Assembly: GCA_036365515.1 (NCBI GenBank)
Contig: CM070876.1
Location: forward strand, 119,896,810-119,960,809
Source of the DNA: Torymus aiolomorphi
Taxonomy: Eukaryota > Arthropoda > Insecta > Hymenoptera > Torymidae
DNA: 64,000 bases
Reading direction: 5' to 3'
Shown here piece by piece: positions 23,876 through 34,599 of the stretch; positions within the stretch are counted from its first letter, which is position 1, and every line of letters begins with the position of its first letter. A model generated the notes under the pieces. That model worked only from the letters and a program-made list of their open reading frames with translations. It had not been told where the DNA came from and searched no databases. A program made the translations under genes and the position numbers.

Positions 23876-25449
23876 ATAAATTTTTTAAAAACTTTTGTTT
23901 TTATTTAATTACTACCTAGGCAGTAGAACCATCAGCTTCCTAACTTACTTAACAATATCATAAAAATCAACTTACACAAACAGATACAGTATTACCGAAA
24001 ATATATGATTTACCGAAAATACATAAAAACAATACTCCACTGAGACCAATAGTGTCATGTATAAATAGTCCAACGTATAATTTAGCAAAAACACTATATA
24101 GCATTATTCGCGATAACATTCCAAACCCGAATTCATATGTAAAAAATAGCCATGATTTAATTAAAAAGATTAAAGACATTGTAGTTCCAAATGATCATGT
24201 ACTAATATCACTAGATGTCACTTCAATTTTCACTAATGTCCCAATGGAATTAGTAAAAAGTAGCATGGATAGGAGATATGGACACATCAAGAAAAAATAT
24301 GATATACCACTTAATGAAATTATAGATGTATCTGAGTTTCTTATGAAAAACACTTTTTTTCAATATGATGGCCTATATAGTACTATTAGCAAATATTTGG
24401 CTCTCCTATGGGTAGTCCCATCAGCCCTATATTTGCTGATATTGTGATGGTTGATTTGGAAGATGAGTGTTTAAAAAAGTTTTTTATTACGAATATGTAG
24501 ATGACATTATTATGTGCATACCAAAAAATACAATAAAGGATACTCTTGATATGTTCAACTCTTATCATGAAAGATTGAAATTTACACATGAAGTTGAAGA
24601 AAATGGACAAATTAATTTTAGCAGTTAAACTAATTAGAGAAAAAGAACGTATTATTACGAATTGGTATCATAAACCGACCTTTTCGGGAAGGTTTTTAAA
24701 TTTTCAGTCCGATCACCCAATAAGCCAAAAAAGAGCAATGGTATATAATTTAACGGACAGGGCCTTGTTACTTGCCGATGTAAGATTTCAGGAAAAAAAT
24801 GTACAATTAATTAAAAAATTTTTAATAATAATTCATATCCAATCAAATTTATTGAATTTCATATTAAAAAAAGAATTAATAAAATAAAATATACTAATAA
24901 TAACAAGAATAATAACAACAATAATAATAATAGATACAAATCTTACATTAGTTTACGATATATACCAAGATTTTTTGAGAAGGTTTCCCACAGTTTAAGT
25001 AATCTAGGTATAAGAACAATACCAAAAATAGAAAATAATTTAAACCAATTTATCATTAGAGGAAAGGATAAAACGGAAAAAAATGAGCAACCGAATATAG
25101 TGTACAAAATTAACTGTAAAGATTGTAACGCAATATACGTAGGAGAAAGTAAACGTATGCTGAAAGTGAGAGTTAATGAACATATTGCCAATACAAAAAA
25201 AGTAGACAAACAATGTGTTATTAATGAACATATGACCATAAATAATCATGAATTTGAATTTGACAACGTCCAAATTTTAGATAATGAAAGTAACTGGAGA
25301 AAAAGATTAATTTCAGAAATGATTCACATACGTTTGCAAGATAATGCTATAAACATTAAAGAAGACACTCAAAATTTAAGTACACATTATAATCAGTTAT
25401 TACAAAAATTAAAAAGAAATAAAAAATTGTAAACTCTAGTCCTTATATG

Positions 25450-26452
25450 CACTGAGAGAAATGTTGTAGTAAAATTTATTATAAACATAAGAAAAATTAC
25501 TATATTTTGTAGGAACGGAGGGACAAATCGAAATTATAACAATTTTTGCTATGCAACATAGTAATTTTTATGAATGACCTTAAATTACAAAAAATTAAAT
25601 TTTTTCTCGTTCTTTCTGTTTTCAGAACTATTTTCAGACTCTAATCATGCAATATTTAATGTGAAAATAAATTAAAATGAGAAATAAAAATATTTTTTTT
25701 ACGAGCGTTGGGATCGAACCTGCAACCTTCACCGCGGCAATCGGACGCGCTAACCACTTACCCAAATAGGATTCTTGAGTGTAAAATTTTGGAACTTGTA
25801 CATGTCAAACCATCGATTTCAAGAAAATTTCAGATAATATTAAATAATGACAATAAATAACTTTGATAACACAAAGAAACTTATCATTAATGTGCATAAT
25901 ATAAAAATAAAATAATTGAAGTAAGGTTTTGAATGTTTTGTAAACTTAAAACCAAGACAAAGTGAAATTCCCGTAGAAACATAACCTCAATCAGACACGT
26001 GGACGCCTTGATCTGCGCAGAAAGTACTAATGTTGTAGCAATTTTTACTATGTTGGATAGCAAACTTTCTTATGGCCTGTAGCAATTTTTGAATGTGGCA
26101 CTTTTTACTATGTTTATAGTAATTTTTAATACGCTACAAAATAAAATTTATACGCTACAAAATAAAATTTGAACGCTACAAAATAAAATTTATATTCTAT
26201 TCTAATAAAAATTAAAAGCATATATTTTAAATTTTATTATATCACAGTTTTTGCTATGTGTATAGCAATTTTTCTTTTATTTCGTAATACTTTCTAATCA
26301 ACAACTGTCATAAAAATTACAAGAAATTTTGTAATTATTCATACAATTATAATAAAAATGCAGCATAAAGTGTATTTGTCTCACCCTTCCTATACTTTAT
26401 AGTAATTTTTATTACAGTTATAATAAAATTTACTACAACATTTTTCTCAGTG
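25450..26452. mobile_element. Element X: 1-kb CACTGAG MITE with tRNA-like cassette
   Basis: Ends CACTGAGAGAAATGTTGTAG and CTACAACATTTTTCTCAGTG. The TIR extends ~80 bp and includes AAAAATTACTATA. TG flanks both sides (25448-25449 and 26453-26454), consistent with a 2-bp duplication made when X landed at the left tip of element Y. There is no coding capacity. Internal features are a tRNA-like stretch, three tandem ACGCTACAAAATAAAATTT units at about 26131-26190, and several copies of AGTAATTTTTA/GCTATG words. It shares ends and layout with the element at 61.8-62.7 kb. Confidence 0.8.
25703..25772 (-). other. tRNA-like sequence inside element X
   Basis: The minus strand reads TGGTTAGCGCG (A-box-like) and, about 30 nt later, GGTTCGATCCC (perfect B-box). 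The cloverleaf is imperfect: the acceptor and T stems do not pair well, so it is not a functional tRNA gene. It looks tRNA-derived and could act as a Pol III internal promoter. Confidence 0.6.
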
Positions 26453-26964
26453 TGAGGCGTTTCAAGTCAACTGTCCCAGCGCGGCGCGCGAGCGCCAAAT
26501 CGTGCTATATCTAGCTCATGTTTACGATACTAAATGTACTTAAAAAAATGTTATGATAAGCACTTCCGACGTATTTTTTCCTCAGCTTTCCAATGGTGTA
26601 GGCAGTTTTTCCGAAATTTTCCATTTTCGCCTTCAAAAAGTACAAAACGTGTTATATCTTAAAAAGTGTATTTTTAATATTTTTTTTACCCTCTAGATCG
26701 AAAGCTGAGCATTTTTTACGTAGGAAAGGATAGTTTCCAAAGAGTGCCCGAAAGGTTTTCTGCGAGAAATAGAATGCGAAAGAGTAGACGCATCGCCTTT
26801 CCGGCGCGCGGAACTACGCGGTACAGCGCGCGGGCAGCGCTTGCCTCGTTGCCTAATAATAATCTTTTATAATCTTTAATTCTTTACCTGCTTTTTTTTT
26901 ATTCTTGAATAACGGATGAAATAATATTTTATTAATTATTTCATAAAAAAATAAAATTTTTAAA

Positions 26965-29212
26965 TTAACGTTTGTTTTTCAGTGTAGATAATTTTTTTGT
27001 TTTTGGTTTCACAGCTTTCTTAGGGAAGATTTTATACTCAGAACTAAGAGAGGTTTTTTTGAGCTTCAATTTACTTTCATCTATTGGAATAATAGCATGA
27101 TACAGTAACGTGCCTGGTGTAGATTTAGCCTTATTCAGTCTTGGTTTTATTTTCAAAACCGTTTCTTTATACGATTCTTTACTGCTATAAAAAACTTTCG
27201 TTTCTTTGCAGTAATCTTTAGCCCAGTTATACAGCTCTTCTGGCGTTAAAATATGATTACTAGAAGAAACTTGTAAACTCGCTCGTTTTGCACCTCTTTT
27301 TAGGTTCGCGCCTATACCATCGCACGCACCTTTGCCATGTGCTGTGGCATGAAAATGCCACTCAGATGTTACTCCAAAATCTTTCTCGTGAAAAAGAAGA
27401 TTTTGAAAATTGAATTTATTTTTAAAATGCTGACCTGCTCCATCAGTCAAATAATAAACTTTCTTGACTGCAAAATTAGTTTTAAGATAAGATATTACTA
27501 TTTTTTTATATTCATAAACGGCTATGGTATCATGATTTAAGTTTTCGGAAATCACAGCAATGCTTACATGTTTGAGTTCATCGTTTTGTTTATAGTACAC
27601 TACAACTGTAAAAACTGTTGCTTGGTTGTTATTCCAGTGGAAGGATTGTGTAGAATTTTGTATTACGAAAGCATAGTTTTCTGCAAAATCGCAACACACG
27701 AGAAATTCTCCTTCTTGAAGATTGCTTTTTACGTTATTTACAAAAAGTGATTGTTTCTTAGCAAAAAAATCGTGAGTTTTTAATTTCATTAATTTCTCCC
27801 CCAGTATATCCATAAATTCGTGCACATTTACAGTTTTGGAAGCTATTGTACACCTATCTGTTTGAAACCACGATTGATACTCGATTTGAAAAATATCATT
27901 TTCATCAAAACGTTTAAGTAAATGTGGATGGTGTTTGTATAGAATCGATTGGATGGAGGCAATGGAATGAAGTCAAAAATTTTTTTTTGATTTCACTTGT
28001 TAAGCGACGTTTCGTCGGCCTCTTCAGGCTTATTTAGAAGTTAATGTGTCATATAATACACATTTCGTCGAAGTGAGCGCCATGTGACGAAATGTGTATT
28101 ATATGACACATTAACTTCTAAATAAACCTGAAGAGGTCGGCAGACCAGGGCGACGAAACGTCGCTTAACAAGGGAAATAAAAAAAAAAAAAAAAAAAAAA
28201 TTTTTGACTTCATTCCATTGCCTCCATCCAATCGATTCTATACAAACACCATCCACATACAACGGGAGTGCAATTTAATTTATATTCAACATTTAAGTAA
28301 ATGTTTTCGTAATATAGACGTATTGGGGCAATCCAAACAGTCACCCAAATAACATCTATCGTGTGAATCATTACACACAATTGCTTGGATGCAATCGTGA
28401 TAGTTTTTCAGGGGCAATTGGGTGTCTTTAGTTAAATTTTCTATGTCCATAGCACTTAGCATGAGCTTCACATTTTCGTGATGCCCACACACGCATACAT
28501 TATGTGTACTGCTACTCCCAGCTAAAACACAATATGGTGGCCTCAATTCTGTAAATTTCGTAAAACCAATGTTAACGTACTCATTTTCTTTTTTATATAA
28601 ATTATACAATTCATTTAAATTACCAAGCAGTAATCTTTTTTGAATATGTTCTCTTTTGCCATTACTCTGTTTAATAGATAGATAATCTTTTGAACCCGGC
28701 ATGATTCGACTTACATCATCTCTCTCATAAAAAGATTTGACAGAATTTACAGTATCAGCTGAAAGTAGTTGGCCGCGTTTCTTAGCAGGTATTGAAAATA
28801 TTCCGCTATTTGCTACCAAATCTTTCGCTTCACGAGCCTCCCGTTCACTGCAATTGAATTCTCGCATCAAGTTCTTACGAGACCAAAACTCCGGTGCAAG
28901 AGTTAATAGCTAAATTCTTTCTTGCTTATTTGTTAACTCTGAAAATTTTTTCTTAATTTGTTGGAGAACTGCAACACCAGCTTTATGATATTCATCATCG
29001 CACACTATTTTAGCTTTTTTAGCATCAGTTTGAGGTAAATTTGATTTCTTATTATAAATTTAGCGTCGATAGGTTAAACATATTTTAGCATTTTCAGGTA
29101 CTAAAGGAAATGCACTTCTTAAAAGTGTTGGAAAATCAGTCAAATTCTTAGATGCAGAGTGATCATTTTTATTTAAAGGATTTATACATTTCAATTTCCA
29201 ATGTGAATCCAT
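26965..29212 (-). pseudogene. Element Y transposase, broken by two stops and a PLE insertion
   Basis: Reading starts at an ATG at 29212 (MDSHWKLKCINPLNKN). It is interrupted by TAA at 29060-29062 and TAG at 28910-28912, then stays open through 28292. PLE-3 with its 13-bp duplication interrupts at 27913-28304, and the same codon register resumes to 26965. Subtracting 379 bp gives exactly 623 codons. The central region has CVCGHHENVKLM (a Cys/His cluster). The C-terminal catalytic-type region has CCDFAENYAFVIQ, SFHWNNNQATV, YLTDGAGQHFKNK and EWHFHATAHGKGACDGIG. These motifs recur in uncharacterised arthropod and cnidarian transposase-like proteins as I remember them. The two Asp residues and later acidic residues fit a DDE/D transposase. 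Assignment to Sola rests only on this impression and the 4-bp duplication. Confidence 0.75.
27926..28291. mobile_element. PLE-3: 366-bp palindromic Penelope-type insertion with 13-bp target duplication
   Basis: TTTAAGTAAATGT flanks both sides (27913-27925 and 28292-28304). 27926-28060 and 28096-28254 are near-perfect inverted repeats. The right side has 37 extra bases (28255-28291) outside the palindrome. It contains CCTGAAGAGG...GACGAAACGTCGC and an A-rich run, like the 3' ends of PLEs. There is no ORF. The long variable target duplication, the one-sided extension and the GAAACGTCG signature together suggest an inverted dimer of PLE 3' ends, not a DNA MITE. Confidence 0.7.
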
Positions 29213-30773
29213 TTTAATCGTTTATAACAGAAATGGCAAGCTTTTTCTTTGCTATCAACGACAAATTTGAAAAAATTCGAGGAGGAAAAAGATAAAAAGT
29301 TATGGTAATTATATACTTTTGACGTGACAATTTGCATACAGAGTAAAAAGTGTGGACGCCACCTAACGAATGAAAAATAAATGATTCCGTGTCTCACGGT
29401 AAACCGCGCTGTACCGCGCGTAGCGTATATGCTTTCGCCCTGCCGTGCATATAATCTTTCGTGTTTTATTTGCATAGCATAAAACATCTTGGACACTTTT
29501 TGGGAAATATCCTTTCCTACCTAAAAAAAGATAGCTTTCAATATTATGGGTAAAACAAAATACTAAAAATATACTTTTTGAGATATAGCACGTAAAAAAA
29601 AAAAACAAAAAAATTATCTACACTGAAAAACAAAAGTTAGTACATATTACTCCATGCGTTATTCAAGAAAAAAAAAACAGGTAAAGAATTAAAGATTATA
29701 AAAGATTATTATTAGGCAACGAGGCGAGCGCAGCCCGCGTGCTGTACCGCGTAGTCCCACGCGCCGGAAAGGCGATGCGTCTACTCTTTCGCATTCTTTT
29801 TGTCGCAGAAAACCTTTCGGGCACTCTTTGGAAACTATCCTTTCCTACGTAAAAAATGCTCAGCTTTCGATCTAGAGGGTAAAAAAAAATATTAAAAATA
29901 CACTTTTTAAGATATAACACGTTTTGTACTTTTTGAAGGCGAAAATGGAAAATTTCGGAAAAACTGCCTACACCATTGGAAAGCTGAGGAAAAAATACGT
30001 CGGAAGTGCTTATCATAACATTTTTTTAAGTACATTTAGTATCGTAAACATGAGCTAGATATAGCACGATTTGGCGCTCGCGCGCCGCGCTGGGACAGTT
30101 GACGTGAAACGCCTCATATATTCAATTCAAATTTGCCGCCATAGGGCCTAGTGGCCCTAAATGATCATGTAGACTTGAATTCGACGTTTGTACACATAAC
30201 AGTTGTCGTTCTGCCGAATTCAAATCTTAATTTTATTGTTATTTCACTTACGTTTGACACGTTAAAGTATCAACATCTCGTTTCTTCTTTTTAAAATCTT
30301 GACTGCTTTGGCTTAATTTACGTGTTAATTTATTATTGTGTTGGTTTATGTATTAATTTATTATTGTGATGTTAAAATTTTTATTAAAATTTCCCACAAA
30401 CTTTAAAATAAAATAAAATAAGAAGGACTGGAGGAAAAAAATATATTTAATTGTTAACTAGCTGAGTTCAATTTTTGTACAAAAAACATGTATGTTTTTG
30501 TTGTTTTTTCTAGATCAATACTTGTGCTTATAATTATTCCATACTTTGTACTCTTGACTACGCCAAATAATATGGTAAGAACGTCTGACTATCTTTGTAA
30601 ATAGAGAACTACTTTGACATGTTGTAAAATAATAAGTTAAATAAATTTCCAGTGCTTGATAAAGGTAATAATTGTATTACCGAAACGTTGCACAGAATGA
30701 ATTAAATTATCTTGTGTACTCATTATTTCATCGATTCCCTTAAGAAAAAAAAAAAGTGTACCTTGAATTATTC

Positions 30774-33239
30774 ATATGTATTTCACTTATTCATTAGCTT
30801 TTTAGCTTGACATAAAGAACGCACTAAAATGAAAAGTAAAGAGGTACAGACGAGTGTTACTCATAATATTAGAGCTGTCCTTTTTCTTGTCAGCGAGGTA
30901 ATATGATAGAATCTCTTTCATAGTACTCCGTGACCCCGAAGCCTATTTTTCTGTCAAATCTTTTAATAAGGAAAAGTGACCTGTTACACGTCAGGGGTGG
31001 GATCACCCTTAATTTTGGTGAAACAAAAAAAAATAAGCGGGTGCCTTATTTTAATATTCTTGAAACTTGTTTGGTAGTTAATTAAGTATTTACCCTTCTT
31101 ATAAGTTATTAAAAATATAAATTTTGAGGGGTATGTTGACAAATATTAATATTCTTGAAATTTTGTTTACAGTAACTTTAGTGTATATATAATGATAAAA
31201 TACAGTTCTTACGGCTCAACAGTGGGACAAAACACCTCTTACATTCGTCCAAAAGTGGAAATTGTGCACTTTGAGACGTGTTCTCGCTGAGGCGCGAGAC
31301 TGGAAATCTCGCATTGTATATATACAATCACATTGTATATATATATCACATATATGTGACGTATTCAATCTGCGTCGTGCATGTCCGAGTCAGGAAAGAG
31401 GAATGAGGTACACGCTGCGCCAAATGACCTGGAAATAGAAACTAATCTTTACAGGCTTTATTAACAAGCTCCTTCTCTTTCAGCTGCGTAGCTTACAATG
31501 CGTGCTTCTAACGCCTCGCAGCTCCTATCGCTGTTCTTCTCACGCGCTTTCTCTAACATCCGCTTGGCAGTGCGTCGCGTTGTTATCACATGCTTTTCAA
31601 CACGCTTACATACATCACAGTATGACTAGATAAAATAAAACAATCATACTTATAATGAAAAAATACACCTAATATACACTTTATTTAAAATCGTATTTTA
31701 CGACCTTGTTGCATAATATACTATTCTTCTTCGTTGACATGCGAGGCTTCGACAATGTCGCTATCACTTTTTTCTTTGGAATCATCTCTACACAAAAACC
31801 GCTGCCAATACATTGGCACTTAGCTTCCTCGAACTACAATATTTATTCCTTTTTTAATTTTTAATGACAATAATTAGTTGTTGCACACCAAATTTTCTCT
31901 ATGAATATTCGTAATAAAACTAATATATATTTGTCGAAAATATGCTTTTGATATGTAAATACACTAATTATCTCATGCCCATATCGCGTCTGTTTGGCTT
32001 GGGAGATGAGGGGACGATTTACCAATAAAAATAAATGTTAATTCATTGTGCATATTTATTCAAAATAAAATATTTTAAAATTTGTCAAATAATTACATTA
32101 AGTACGTCATTTTATTATTGTAGTTGGTATTTTTTTATTCAGATAATTTCCACATTATAGTTTATATATATGGGATGTTTCAGGTGAAGTGAGCATGTCA
32201 AAATTTTAAAATCGGTCAAAACTCGTTTACTTTTCGTTTTTTATGAAAAAAACATGTTCCTCAAATTTTAGGTTGATATTTGCATAAATAAAAAAGTTAT
32301 ACAACATTGAAAATTCAAAGTTTTTGCAATTTTTTGTTAAAATCCAAGTTTATTCATTTCTTTACTCAGAATCTTGAAACTTTTTATATAGAACATTGAT
32401 TGGGAAAAAGTTTGCATTTTATTTGTAGAATACAGCAGTATTTTTTATGACCCTTTTTGAAAGTCTCTGATTGGTTGGTTTTTGGTATACCTTCATCGAC
32501 CAAAAGTAAGGACTACGCCAGTACCAAATTTCTCCACCAAAGTTTTTTTCAATTCTTTGAACAAAACACTTTAATTTAAAAAAAAAAGAGTTCATGGCTA
32601 GAGCTAAGGAGAAAATTCTACAACACATTGAAAATTGATAAAAACCATAAAAATGTTAAATCATGCAACCGTAAGCCATTCTGTGATTGAGTATCATTTG
32701 AAGACTTCATGTCACTTATCTTGATACAAAATTTTGTATTAGCAGTAAATGTACATTAAAAAACTAATTTTATTTGTCGAATACTTCATACAATATATTT
32801 AGCAATGTGCTCAAACCTTACTTTCTTTGAATCTTCTGAATAGATATTATAACTGACTGACATCAAAGTTACCGCTACCTGGATCAAGAATTCATTCTAA
32901 ATTTGAATCACTACTTTCTTAATATTATATAAGTATTTCTATAATATACTACAGTAATACAATATAAGTACTTTTTATAATGATTCAATTTATTTAATAC
33001 AGAAAGTCAGACATGTTGCGGATAAAACTTATAGTAAGTTAATCTTTATCGAATATTCACTAAAAATCATGTTTTATACTATTTTGGATGAATTTAAAAT
33101 TTAAAATTACTATCTTAAATATCATTACTCTTAAGTATCATTACTGTTAATGAATTAACTCGAACTGGAATTGTGAAACTGGTGATTACAATGCGATAGT
33201 ACAGGTATTTAATTCAGTTATAAGATATCAATATCGATA
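30774..33239. other. Mostly unique AT-rich DNA; possible LTR remnant at about 31430-31620
   Basis: If the exon at 14.6 kb is real this may be its intron. On the minus strand 31620-31430 contains a TTAATAAAGCC polyadenylation-like signal and ends near TTTGGCGCAGCG, which looks like a gypsy-type primer-binding site. This is only a hint of an LTR. Two similar AATATTCTTGAAA(C/T)TTGTTT words occur near 31055 and 31150. No gene is supported. Confidence 0.3.
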
Positions 33240-33420
33240 ATTTTTCATATGGTTCTTTTGTATGAAATATCGCTACGCTCGTGCGGTAACCTCACGATGC
33301 AAAAAAGGACTACTTTGGGCACGGATAGGCGTGATAGCGGGCTTAGGGCAGGCAGTGCTATAAAGTCTGTACGATACTCGTGACTTAGTGGCACTTTAGT
33401 CACACGTATCGTAATATATT
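33240..33420. repeat. Dispersed repeat, copy 1 (CACGGATAGGCGTG family)
   Basis: Contains CACGGATAGGCGTGATAGCG, GGGCTTAGGGCAGGCAGTGC and CGATACTCGTGACTTAGTGG. All three recur in reverse orientation at about 60170-60300. It is homologous to the start of the palindrome island near 60.1-61.4 kb. Confidence 0.7.
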
Positions 33421-33699
33421 GTTACTGTGTGACCTATATGGATGTAGATCTATAATGGAACCTGGAACACGAGTTTATTATATGGCAAACTGTTTAGGCT
33501 GTCTCTTCTATTCACTCATAACTTTAACATATTGTGCTTAAAGTTAGATTGTTATAAGAAAATGCAAAACATATAGTACATATGAATTCGTTACAAATTT
33601 TTCTTGTTGGATGGTGTGAATCAAATCATTATGCATTAAGGCCACTCAATGATTATGTTCGCAAGTCTATCAAAGCATACAACCTCCTGTAATTACATT

Positions 33700-34598
33700 A
33701 TTCTCTCTCTTCTTGCTCTCTCTCTCTCTTCTGACTGTATCTCTTCTCTCCCTTCTCTTCACTCCCTGATGTCTCCCTCTTCAACTTTCTCGCTCTCTCA
33801 TCTCCCTCTCCACTTCTCTTTTCTCTCATTTCTCTCGCTTCCCTCTCTTCTGCTTCTCTTCGGCCACTTGTCTTCCGCATCTCTCCTCTCCTCTCTCCTC
33901 TCTCTTCTCTCTCTTCTCCCCCTCTCCCTTCTGCCGCTGCTGTCTCTCTTCTCCCTTCTGTCGCTGCTCTCTCTTCTCTTCTGGATCTCTCTCCTCTCTT
34001 CTTCCTCTCTCTTCTCACACTCCTCTCTCTCTTCTTGCTCTCTCTTCTTACTCTCCTATCTCTCTCGTTTGCCTTTCTCTCCTCGCCCTTCTCTCACTTC
34101 TCTGGCTTCCCTCCTCTTCTCCCTTTCCACTTTTCTCTCTTCTCCCTCTACTCTCTCTTCGCACTCTTCTCTCGCTTCTGTCTCCTCTCTCTCTTCTCTT
34201 TCTTCTCTCTACTCTCTCTCTTCTTTTTCTTCGGTCTCTTCTCTGTCTTATCACTTTTCTCTCTTCTCTCTTTTCTCTCTCTTCTTTGTCTTGTCACTTT
34301 TCTCTCTTCTCTCTTTTCTCTCTCTTCTTTGTCTTGTCACTTTTCTCTCTTCTCTCTCTTCTCTCCCTTATCTCGCTTCTCTCTCTCTTCTCTTCTGGCT
34401 CTCCTCCATCCCTCTTCTCACTCTCATATCTCTCTCGTCTGCCTTTCTCTCCTCTCCCTCCTCTCCCTTCTCTCACTTCTCTGTCTTCTCCTCTCACTGT
34501 TGTCTCTCTCTTCGCTTTCTTCTTCGCTTTCTTCTGGCACTCTATTCTGCCTTTAACCTCTTTTTCTAAGCTCTCTTCTCTCTTTCCACTCCTCTCCT
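33700..34598. repeat. CT-rich low-complexity tract
   Basis: Almost pure pyrimidine on the plus strand (CTCTCTTCTCTC...). The last ~230 bp (34370-34598) match 42590-42840 and 48100-48350 in reverse orientation, with shared interior words such as AGAAAGGCAGACGAGAGAGA. It is therefore a copy of a dispersed repeat and not only a microsatellite. Long Leu/Ser frames here are artefacts. Confidence 0.9.
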
Positions 34599-34599
34599 A

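Larger units (their letters stand above)
19194..23950 (+). mobile_element. PLE-1: young Penelope-like element with 14-bp target duplication
   Basis: AACAATATCATAAA occurs at 19180-19193 and 23951-23964, exactly bounding the insertion, and the interrupted PLE-2 continues on both sides. Inside, 19236-20745 is an inverted, 5'-truncated copy of 22440-23950, followed by a full-length plus-strand copy. Forty-two extra bases (19194-19235) sit between the left target duplication and the inverted repeat. The two copies look almost identical: the shared 342 residues differ by one amino acid. The insertion is therefore much younger than its PLE-2 host. Confidence 0.93.
18150..25435 (+). pseudogene. PLE-2 reverse transcriptase/GIY-YIG gene, interrupted and decayed
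   Basis: Pieces in order: an N-terminal region with several stops (for example TAG near 18590), then 18864-19157 containing the PLE-typical MADKGNVTVAL motif. PLE-1 is inserted next. 24052-24447 follows with SLDVTSIFTNVP (RT motif A, catalytic Asp). After a frameshift come MGSPISPIFADIV and an altered catalytic region reading YEYVDD. 24588-24887 holds the thumb region. After another break, 25100-25432 holds the GIY-YIG region (MYKINCKDCNAIYVG). All the PLE domains are present, but at least three frameshifts or stops and the 4.8-kb insertion make it non-functional. Confidence 0.85.
26453..30116 (-). mobile_element. Element Y: DNA transposon with ~465-bp TIRs (possibly Sola-type)
   Basis: Terminal inverted repeats of about 465 bp (26454-26922 and about 29650-30115) begin GAGGCGTTTC and contain TCAACTGTCCCAGCGCGGCG. 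They flank a broken minus-strand transposase gene. Against the empty PLE-2 site, the target duplication is ATAT (4 bp) if the element starts at GAGGCG. Flanking ambiguity also allows TA. Part of the TIR sequence (CGGTACAGCGCG, TATCCTTTCCTAC, ATATACTTTTTGAGATATA) recurs in diverged form at 29340-29600, inside the right TIR. PLE-3 is inserted in the transposase gene and MITE X at the left end. Confidence 0.8.
14841..30744. mobile_element. Nested retroelement complex built on an old Penelope-like element (PLE-2)
   Basis: Outer element: PLE-2. It consists of a minus-oriented 3' fragment (14841-16722), a plus-oriented 3' fragment (16736-18095) and a long plus-oriented copy (18096-30744). The long copy was later interrupted by PLE-1 (19194-23950) and by DNA transposon Y with MITE X (25449-30116). 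The 3' end CATCGATTCCCTTAAG occurs at 14875-14890 (inverted), 18095 and 30744. A possible diverged target duplication (TGTAC..TGAATT) is at 14824-14840 and 30757-30773. It is separated from the right end by an A-run and is only tentative. Confidence 0.85.
18096..30744 (+). mobile_element. PLE-2 long copy, interrupted twice
   Basis: Starts with the 34-bp segment 18096-18129 and runs through a 5' UTR, a decayed coding region and a 3' UTR. The sequence ...CCTTATAT stops at 25448 and resumes ATATTCAATTC at 30116 after the Y/X insertion. The other two copies read straight through this point (for example at 17415-17430), giving an exact empty site for comparison. Confidence 0.85.

Noticed and set aside
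25703..25772. Functional tRNA gene
   Set aside because: Box motifs are good but acceptor, anticodon and T stems do not pair properly, and it lies inside a MITE.
27926..28291. PLE-3 as an ordinary DNA MITE
   Set aside because: The 13-bp duplication, one-sided 37-bp extension, A-rich run and GAAACGTCG motif fit a Penelope-type insertion better. The alternative is kept in mind.
14824..30773. Perfect target duplication for PLE-2
   Set aside because: TGTAC..TGAATT near both ends is only partly identical and is offset from the right end by an A-run, so it is noted as tentative only.
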